A DNA stretch of 8,004 nt from Bacteroidales bacterium UBA3844 (GTDB lineage: Bacteria > Bacteroidota > Bacteroidia > Bacteroidales > Paludibacteraceae): NCBI GenBank assembly GCA_002392915.1, contig DGHQ01000014.1, positions 1 through 8,004 of the forward strand, written 5' to 3'. The position numbers and the translations under genes were made by a program. The notes below the pieces were generated by a model, which was given only the letters and a program-made list of their open reading frames with translations, was not told where the DNA came from and searched no databases. Below are positions 1-5,251 of the stretch, piece after piece (within the stretch, counting starts at the first letter, position 1; each line of letters opens with the position of its first letter).

Positions 1-776
1 TCCCTTCCATCCGGATCCACCATCTTCACCGGATTTCCTAAGCAATACGCATATGGACTCGTACCTGCATGGAAGACAGGATCCACACTCAACCACATTC
101 CCCCAGTCGGATCAAGATAGCGAGCTCCATAGTAGTAAAGACCAGTCTCGTTATCTAGTTCTTTGGCATTGAACAAGAAATTAGTTGAGAATTGGGAATT
201 ACGCTCCTCCACAAATACCTCTCCATAAGGAATATACTCCACATGCTGAGCAATATTTCCGTCTGCATCTGTCACATAGGATGTTGATCCAAGATGGTCT
301 GGATGATAGAAGAAAACAAGATTCTCTTTTTCTTCAGAATCCATTGTAGGCTCGTATTCCTCGTCGTCCTTCTTGCCATTACCATCACTATAATCGATGT
401 TTAGGGCTTCGAATCTGGCTTTTATAGTTCCAGACTGATTGTCATCATACTTCTTGCCTCCTGCCTGCTCCACACGACGTGGATCGGCTCCGAAACCATC
501 AATATTGCCTAATTTCGATGCGATTCTTTGATCTGCCGCATAGATATGCTTTGTGTAAGCTCCGCCATTAGAAACTACGAAGTATGGGCTGACATAGGCT
601 ATGAACTTGCTGATATTAGCGTTTCCGCCAACCTTCTTTCCATTAACGTGAACCATTTCTGTCTCGCTTGTCAACTTCACTGTTCTTTCGCCAGCTGCAT
701 CATAGAAATAGCATGACACGCTTCCGTTGTTGTTGACGGCAAGTAGGCGGTTCTCCTCATCCCATAGGAAGGATTT
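1..776 (-). CDS. Second orphan RHS core cassette, partial, without an in-frame start
   Basis: Reading from 776 downward gives KSFLWDEENRLLAV, then YDAAGERTVKL, YHPDHLGSTSYV, GARYLDPTG and SPYAYCLGNPVKMVDPDGR, the distal part of the same RHS-associated core found in the other two copies. It runs out of the window two or three codons after the core DPDG, so its tip and immunity gene lie to the left. The frame is closed upstream by TAA at 794-792, just inside the repeat, and no ATG occurs in frame until 656 (MVHVNGKK), well inside the core. The ORF read out of the adjacent repeat crosses the junction in a different frame. It is therefore probably untranslated as it stands: either a silent donor cassette or a decayed remnant. 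The reading frame itself is intact across the visible 258 codons. Confidence 0.85.
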
Positions 777-931
777 CTTTTCCGCTCGTGCTTACGCACT
801 CGCGGAAGTGGGTGAGGCAAGGGCGTTCCGCCCTTTACAATCCTCGTATTATCATATAAACCATCTATCATGCTATAATCTTGACATCTGCAAAGAGAAT
901 TATTTTCCAGTTTGGTATTGCCATTTTTCCC

Positions 932-948
932 AAGGGTCGTAGACCCTT
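932..948. repeat. Perfect 7-bp hairpin AAGGGTC-gta-GACCCTT
   Basis: A perfect short inverted repeat with a three-base loop, conserved in the other repeat copy. No T-run follows on either strand long enough to call an intrinsic terminator. Confidence 0.75.
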
Positions 949-963
949 TATCTCCGACAATAG

Positions 964-1012
964 CCGATTCCATAATGGTTGAGGTCGAAGACCTAAATCA
1001 TTATGGTGTCGG
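964..1012. repeat. Long imperfect hairpin inside repeat copy L
   Basis: Paired arms are CCGA (964-967)/TCGG (1009-1012), CCATAATG (970-977)/CATTATGG (999-1006) and AGGTC (982-986)/GACCT (990-994). It is the equivalent of the hairpin at 4505-4554. Confidence 0.8.
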
Positions 1013-1264
1013 TTTATTCGATTTTTGCGTCGGGGACATTAGTTTCGTTTTTTCTCGCTCGCCTTACGGCTCGCTCGAAGGCGCGAGGAGCAAGGGCGTT
1101 CCGCCCTTTGCAATTCCTCTTTTCCTGAACTCAGCTTCTGGATATTCAGAAATTATAAAGATCGCTTTTCATTTTTTTTGATATTAACATATTCTCCGAG
1201 GTGTACATCACTTTGTTCTACCACTTGTTATCCCCATTCTTATACATAAAAATTTATACATACA

Positions 1265-2365
1265 TTAAAAACCGCACTGATTTTCCAACATATCTATATA
1301 AATATGCAACAGACTCTTTTCTTTTTTATCTCTTAGATGCAACAATTTACTATATATAGGTTCTATCTCATTTGAAAAAGATTTAACCCCAAACCTATAA
1401 CGTACATAATTTTTTTCTTTTTCAAAAAAATCCTTTGATTGCATATCATTACAATACAACAAAAACATAGACAACAGAACTTTATATGTATAATCGCAAG
1501 AAAGTAAATCTTTTTGTCTAACTCGTTCAGCATAGCGATTCATCAACATTTCAAAAAGATAAAAATCAGAATTATACAGAAGACTTTTTAATGATTCGTT
1601 CTCCATAACATCATAAATAATATCATCAAAAGCAAAAGCTCCTCCAATCACAGTAACCCTAGAACTATCTTCATTCTCATATAATTCAAGACAAAATGGA
1701 TCAGAAAATGGAGATGTAAGAAAATCAAACCTTTCATAATTAACATCAAACAATTCATTCATCCAAATACGCATATCCTCTATACATGGAACTATATTAG
1801 TCATATAGTCATAATAAACATTATAATTTTCCCGAAAAAAATCATTGTAATGTATGATTTCAGCAAAGCCACTTAAAGCAGACATTTGTTTAGCCATATT
1901 AAATGAATCATAAGACAATAAACCATACTTATCTTGTTGACTATAGCAAAAGTTTTCTCCTGACCATTTATAGAAAAAAAGAACCTTATAAACAGAATCC
2001 CTATAAATCGGTGAACCATCAAGTAATCCTGTGTTGTTTATATATGATATTATACTATCATAATTTGAATATAAAATTTTTCTAGTCAATTTAAACAACT
2101 CATTATGATATTCATCATCTGAATAAAATGGTATTGAATCATTCTCAGGAATATATCGGTGACTAGCATCTGGACTTTGCTCATATTTTGAATTTTCATC
2201 TATCATGTCAAAATATTGAGCTATTGAATAGATCGCATTACAATGTGATATTTCTATTTCTGTATTTCCGTCTCTTAAACAACATACTTTTTGTGAATGT
2301 TGTTTTTGGGCAACAGAAAACTCGCCTACAAATAATGCAATAAAAATGACTATTAATTTTTTCAT
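1265..2365 (-). CDS. Exported protein, putative periplasmic immunity partner of the orphan NlpC/P60-like tip
   Basis: The 366-residue product begins with a clear Sec signal peptide: MKK, a hydrophobic core (LIVIFIALFVG), and a likely signal peptidase I site S-V-A|Q after residue 19. There is no lipobox at the cleavage site and no later membrane segment, so the mature protein should be soluble in the periplasm. It starts 16 bases after the orphan toxin stop on the same strand, the usual place for an immunity gene. An exported immunity protein would suit a toxin acting on the cell wall. The middle part (FFRENYNVYYDYM, then MRIWMNELFDVNYERFDFLTSPF) faintly recalls Bacteroidota DUF4932 proteins, without their expected His/Glu metal site; this resemblance is weak. 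At 366 residues it is long for an immunity protein. The gene is strongly AT-rich compared with the RHS core. It may instead be an accessory exported protein. Confidence 0.8.
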   Translation of the reverse strand: MKKLIVIFIALFVGEFSVAQKQHSQKVCCLRDGNTEIEISHCNAIYSIAQYFDMIDENSKYEQSPDASHRYIPENDSIPFYSDDEYHNELFKLTRKILYSNYDSIISYINNTGLLDGSPIYRDSVYKVLFFYKWSGENFCYSQQDKYGLLSYDSFNMAKQMSALSGFAEIIHYNDFFRENYNVYYDYMTNIVPCIEDMRIWMNELFDVNYERFDFLTSPFSDPFCLELYENEDSSRVTVIGGAFAFDDIIYDVMENESLKSLLYNSDFYLFEMLMNRYAERVRQKDLLSCDYTYKVLLSMFLLYCNDMQSKDFFEKEKNYVRYRFGVKSFSNEIEPIYSKLLHLRDKKEKSLLHIYIDMLENQCGF

Positions 2366-2370
2366 CTTTA

Positions 2371-2376
2371 CCTTCT
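2371..2376 (-). promoter_or_regulatory. Shine-Dalgarno-like AGAAGG ahead of the exported immunity gene
   Basis: Reading on the minus strand, AGAAGG lies five bases before the ATG at 2365, in the 16-base gap after the orphan toxin stop. It is the only good ribosome-binding sequence seen in the window and supports the 2365 start. Confidence 0.5.
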
Positions 2377-2381
2377 ATTGT

Positions 2382-4514
2382 TTATCTTATACTATTTGGC
2401 ACGACTCTATTGCGATTTGGATTGAAGTAATCAACAAAATGATATCCATCGCGAATTTTATCTTGATAACCACAAGACGCAGCCCTACATGCATCCTCAA
2501 ATCCTTTCAATGTGTAATTCTGCGTCGCCAACGTTATAGGTCCATCATAATTGTTCTTATAAACAAATTGATGTCTTCCTCCTGGAGTTCCCGTATATCT
2601 AGCGGCATGATGGTATCCTTTTTCTTTTTCGCCCCATAATGCAACACCTCCTGGCCTAATTCTGAAAAAAGCATATTCTGCATCGTTAACTTTAGTAAAT
2701 TCATCCTCAATAACAATGTTTGCTTCGTGACCATTTAATATTCCCATCTGTCCTCCGAGAAGAGAAAGTCCAAAACAATTTGATCTAGCATCATCCGCAA
2801 TAGAAGCACCCTGCTCTACAGATCTAATTGGTGCCATTACTAAAAATTCACGACCAGGAATTCTACCTCCTTTACCATCACTCCTACTGTCCGTTCGTGC
2901 TATTCCAACTTGATAAATGACGCCATTATAAGTACAAGTAGGAGGAAGATTCATATTTACACCATCATCATTAACATTTGAAATTCCAGTTCGATATGAC
3001 GTTTTCATATCTGCAGAGATAGTCGGATCATTAAGGCGTTGTTGGAGCAATGCATTGACACGGTTAACATCATAAACAACATTAACATTACCATTCTCAT
3101 CACACTCTACCCTACCATCCGGATCAATCATCTTCACCGGATTTCCTAAGCAATACGCATAAGGACTTGTACCTGCATGGAAGACAGGATCCACACTCAA
3201 CCACATTGCCCCCGTAGGATCCAAGTATCTTGCTCCGTAGTAGTACAAACCTGTCTCATTATCCAACTCTTTGGCATTGAACAAGAAATTAGTAGAGAAT
3301 TGGGAATTACGCTCCTCCACAAATACCTCTCCATAAGGAATGTATTCCACATGCTGAGCGATGTTGCCGTCTGCATCAGTCACGTAAGATGTAGAACCAA
3401 GATGGTCTGGGTGGTAGAAAAATACAAGATTCTCTGGCTCCTCTGAATCCATCGTGGAATCTTTCTCCACTTTCTCCTTTTCTGGAGCGGAGTATGTGAA
3501 GCCAAGTTCCTTGTATCTTGCTCCAATATTATCCTTTTGAATGTCAGAGATTTTCTTTTCACCTGCCATCTCCACACGTCTTGGATCTGCACCAAAACCA
3601 TCTTCATTGCCTAATTTCGAAGCAATTCGCTGACTTGCCGCATAGATATGCTTTGTGTAGGCTCCTCCGTTGGAAACTACGAAATAAGGGCTGACATATG
3701 CTGTAAACTTAGTCACTGCATCATTTCCACCAACCTTCTTTCCATTGACGTGAACCATTTCTGTCTCGCTTGTCAACTTCACTGTACGCTCGCCAGCGGC
3801 ATCGTAGAAGTAGCATGACACGCTTCCGTTGTTGTTGACGGCAAGTAGGCGGTTCTCCTCATCCCATAGGAAGGATTTAAGCACATCATTTTGTTCTGCA
3901 GCTTCCGAACTCTGTTGTTCATTCGGTGCAACTGACACTGATGTCATGTTACCATTTTTATCAAACTCATAGTTCTGAGTATGGAGATTCTTTAGCAACT
4001 CCTGTTCTGGATCAAAATTGTCATTTGGATCCATATTTGTTCTATCCACATTATACTGCTTCGTCTCCACCGAGGCAAGTTGCATCGGGTTCTTGTCGCT
4101 GTATGTGTAATTGAACTCATGACCTGCTGACAATTTACCTGCAAACTGCAAGTTGGTCTGGGTCATCGTCAGCTTCTTCGATGTGATGTTGTAGAGGTTG
4201 TCGTAACCAATCTCAAGATGATAATTGGCTGATTTGTTGCCATCAAACGAGTTGAATTCGCCTGTCGCTGTCTTAAGTCTGTGCCAATCGTCGTAAGAGT
4301 TGATATGATGATGGATGATCCGCTCGTGCTTACGCACTCGCGGAAGTGGGTGAGGCAAGGGCGTTCCGCCCTTTGCAATCCTCGTATTTTGAAACAATCC
4401 ATCTGTCATGCTATAATCTTGACATCTGCAAAGATAATTATTTTCCAGTTTGGTATTTCTCATCACCCCAAGGGTCGTAGACCCTTTATCGCTCGCGACG
4501 ATAGCCGATTCCAT
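2382..4514 (-). CDS. Orphan RHS core cassette with NlpC/P60-like cysteine-peptidase tip
   Basis: The open frame encodes 710 residues, but only residues from about 74 (YDDWHRLKTATG) onward match the main RHS protein. Residues 1-65 are translated from the upstream repeat, so the ATG at 4514 may not be used. There is no Shine-Dalgarno sequence and the frame is closed by TAA at 4538-4536. Residues 74-467 are the distal YD repeats and RHS-associated core (GARYLDPTG 427-435, DPDG 464-467). Residues 468-710 are a new tip. It has NCFGLSL with Cys580, then GGVALWGE and HHAARYTG with His635/636, then GGRHQF with His648. This order matches the Cys-His-His layout of NlpC/P60-type papain-like enzymes, which cut peptidoglycan peptides or deamidate or cleave proteins. 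The conserved N-terminal RHS shell is absent, so the product probably cannot be delivered alone and serves as a donor cassette. Tip function is inferred. Confidence 0.82.
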   Translation of the reverse strand: MESAIVASDKGSTTLGVMRNTKLENNYLCRCQDYSMTDGLFQNTRIAKGGTPLPHPLPRVRKHERIIHHHINSYDDWHRLKTATGEFNSFDGNKSANYHLEIGYDNLYNITSKKLTMTQTNLQFAGKLSAGHEFNYTYSDKNPMQLASVETKQYNVDRTNMDPNDNFDPEQELLKNLHTQNYEFDKNGNMTSVSVAPNEQQSSEAAEQNDVLKSFLWDEENRLLAVNNNGSVSCYFYDAAGERTVKLTSETEMVHVNGKKVGGNDAVTKFTAYVSPYFVVSNGGAYTKHIYAASQRIASKLGNEDGFGADPRRVEMAGEKKISDIQKDNIGARYKELGFTYSAPEKEKVEKDSTMDSEEPENLVFFYHPDHLGSTSYVTDADGNIAQHVEYIPYGEVFVEERNSQFSTNFLFNAKELDNETGLYYYGARYLDPTGAMWLSVDPVFHAGTSPYAYCLGNPVKMIDPDGRVECDENGNVNVVYDVNRVNALLQQRLNDPTISADMKTSYRTGISNVNDDGVNMNLPPTCTYNGVIYQVGIARTDSRSDGKGGRIPGREFLVMAPIRSVEQGASIADDARSNCFGLSLLGGQMGILNGHEANIVIEDEFTKVNDAEYAFFRIRPGGVALWGEKEKGYHHAARYTGTPGGRHQFVYKNNYDGPITLATQNYTLKGFEDACRAASCGYQDKIRDGYHFVDYFNPNRNRVVPNSIR
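2385..3113 (-). other. Variable tip of the middle orphan cassette, predicted papain-like (NlpC/P60-type) toxin
   Basis: The tip begins straight after the core DPDG. Its first ~110 residues (VECDENGNVNVVYDVNRVN onward) look like an accessory region. The catalytic-looking part is residues 575-655: Cys580 at about 2775-2777 in an N-C-F-G-L-S context at a helix start, a PGG-V-A-L-W-G strand as in the PGD-LVFF of NlpC/P60 proteins, His636 at about 2609 preceding a hydrophobic strand, and His648 at about 2573. The final ~50 residues are basic-aromatic with two further Cys (676, 681). A related deamidase or bacteriocin-type papain fold would give the same pattern. Confidence 0.55.
3114..4295 (-). 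repeat. RHS core direct repeat, middle copy
   Basis: This segment matches 5858-7063 of the main RHS gene from the YDDWHRLK codons to the DPDG codons, and its distal part matches 6-776. The longest perfect match I checked to the main copy is 92 bp (3982-4073 against 6750-6841). A 68-bp block is identical in all three copies (709-776, 3811-3878, 6567-6634). The match breaks down in two hypervariable coding patches, near residues 195-210 and 315-360 of the orphan. Shared tracts of this length could support homologous recombination between the intact gene and the cassettes. Confidence 0.9.
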
Positions 4515-4554
4515 AATGGTTGAGGTCGAATGACCTTAATCATTATGGTGTCGG
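4505..4554. repeat. Long imperfect hairpin inside repeat copy R
   Basis: The arms CCGA/TCGG, CCATAATG/CATTATGG and AGGTC/GACCT nest in the correct order around a short loop. The same arms occur in copy L at 964-1012 while the loop and internal bulge differ (gaa versus gaat), so the pairing segments are kept while unpaired bases vary. Function unknown. The ATG at 4514 of the fused frame lies inside one arm. Confidence 0.8.
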
Positions 4555-4612
4555 TTTATTCGATTTTGTGCGATTCCAATTTATTCGATTCCCGATTTCA
4601 ATTTATTCGATT
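4555..4612. repeat. Three copies of tttattcgatt, spaced 25 and 22 bp
   Basis: The 11-mer occurs at 4555-4565, 4580-4590 and 4602-4612, with related cgattcc/cgatttc spacers. Copy L of the repeat has a single unit at 1013-1023, so this is a local expansion that accounts for most of the length difference between the two elements. Confidence 0.85.
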
Positions 4613-4869
4613 TTTTGCGTTGGGAGCATTCCTTTCTTTTCTCGCTCGCCTTACGGCTCGCTCGAAGGGGCGAGGGGCAAGGGCGTTCCGCCCTTTGGAA
4701 TCCTCATTTCATGAACTCAGCCATCTGGGATTACCAGAATTTACAAAGATCGCTTTTTGATGTTTACAAAAATAATCAACTTTTCTTTCTACACTTACCA
4801 TTATAACTAATTAGCAAATAGACAATCTGTTTCAAAAAATCATAAAACATCAAATTGGAAAATCCATCT

Positions 4870-5250
4870 TTAGACTTCAATTAAATTGTCGTTTCCCCCT
4901 TTTTGATACGGTTCACTTTCTGTTTCTATAAAGAAACTATCACATTTAAATCTAATGAATCCTCTCACAAAAAGATCAAAATTGATTTGAACTATATAAC
5001 CATCACTAGTTTTTTTATAAGAAAAACCAGTTATCAAAAAGCCTTTACATAAAAAGTTAGAGTAAGATTCAAGTGTATTGATTTCGGAATGATAACCCGT
5101 ACAATAATTGCAGACAAGTTTTATTTCCTCGTCACATTCAGACCAATCTATAAAGAAAGTAATATGATTACCTTCTTTATCAAAGAGAATTTTTACAATT
5201 TCACTTTCAAAAAGATTAACATCGTCTGTTTTTTCGGCTACAAATTTCAT
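4870..5250 (-). CDS. Putative cytosolic immunity protein for the main RHS tip
   Basis: This small acidic protein is encoded directly behind the RHS toxin, the standard position of an immunity gene. I do not recognise a named family. It has no signal peptide or membrane segment, so it should stay in the cytosol and bind the tip there. Alternating hydrophobic stretches (ITFFIDWSE, YIVQINFDLFVRGFIRF) suggest a mostly beta fold, and there is a cysteine cluster (VCNYC). I chose the ATG at 5250, which gives 126 residues starting MKFVAEK, because it begins one base after the toxin TAA (5254-5252) and would be translated by termination-reinitiation. An in-frame ATG at 5277 would give 135 residues and overlap the toxin by 26 bases. 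Neither start has a Shine-Dalgarno sequence, which is normal in Bacteroidota. The immunity role is inferred from position, size and AT-rich composition. Confidence 0.8.
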   Translation of the reverse strand: MKFVAEKTDDVNLFESEIVKILFDKEGNHITFFIDWSECDEEIKLVCNYCTGYHSEINTLESYSNFLCKGFLITGFSYKKTSDGYIVQINFDLFVRGFIRFKCDSFFIETESEPYQKGGNDNLIEV

Positions 5251-5251
5251 C

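Larger units (their letters stand above)
781..1169. repeat. Hairpin-rich intergenic repeat, copy L (389 bp)
   Basis: This is the second copy of the 4319-4757 element, in the same orientation and in the same context: between an immunity gene and the next orphan RHS core. It occupies most of the 777-1264 gap, which holds no convincing gene; the remaining ~95 bases (1170-1264) are plain AT-rich sequence. AAGGGCG-ttc-CGCCCTT palindromes lie at 819-835 and 1092-1108, and AAGGGTC-gta-GACCCTT at 932-948. Open frames exist on both strands in both copies, but they run through hairpins and do not look like a protein. Confidence 0.9.
4319..4757. repeat. Hairpin-rich intergenic repeat, copy R (439 bp)
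   Basis: This copy aligns end to end with 781-1169. It starts at the same bases (tccgctcgtgcttacgcact) and ends at the same bases (aaagatcgctttt). It fills most of the gap between the first immunity gene and the RHS homology of the middle cassette. It contains two related GC-rich half-modules with the palindrome AAGGGCG-ttc-CGCCCTT (4357-4373 and 4679-4695), an AAGGGTC-gta-GACCCTT hairpin and a long hairpin at 4505-4554. It is about 50 bp longer than the other copy, mainly because of a short tandem repeat at 4555-4612. I see no terminal inverted repeats, target duplications or transposase, so it is not a recognisable insertion sequence. It also supplies the first ~65 codons of the middle open frame. 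Confidence 0.9.

Noticed and set aside
912..1181. Plus-strand frame through repeat copy L (and its counterpart at 4520-4714) encoding a DLNHYGVGLFDF/SRSPYGSLEGAR-type peptide
   Set aside because: It is open in both copies but is explained by the hairpin repeats, runs opposite to all genes, and the two copies diverge by an expansion that inserts unrelated residues.
2534..2734. Minus-strand frames at 2534-2734, 3380-3607 and 4169-4402 inside the orphan cassette
   Set aside because: They overlap the orphan RHS/tip frame on the same strand in another phase and show no protein-like features; the tip frame has the coherent motifs.
4357..4373. AAGGGCG-ttc-CGCCCTT palindromes as intrinsic terminators
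   Set aside because: Only three or so T residues follow on the plus strand and none on the minus strand where the genes lie; they occur twice per element, one copy far from the gene end.
4411..4426. TATAAT and TTGACA words in the repeat (also 871-886)
   Set aside because: They are adjacent and in the wrong order and spacing for a sigma-70-type promoter on either strand.
4429..4436. TATCTTTG on the minus strand in repeat copy R, matching the Bacteroidota -7 consensus TAnnTTTG
   Set aside because: No TTTG -33 element lies at a suitable distance, and the site is TCTCTTTG in copy L, so it is not conserved.
781..4757. CRISPR array or insertion sequence made from the repeats
   Set aside because: There are only two long copies ~3.1 kb apart with genes between them, no short regularly spaced repeats, no terminal inverted repeats and no transposase.
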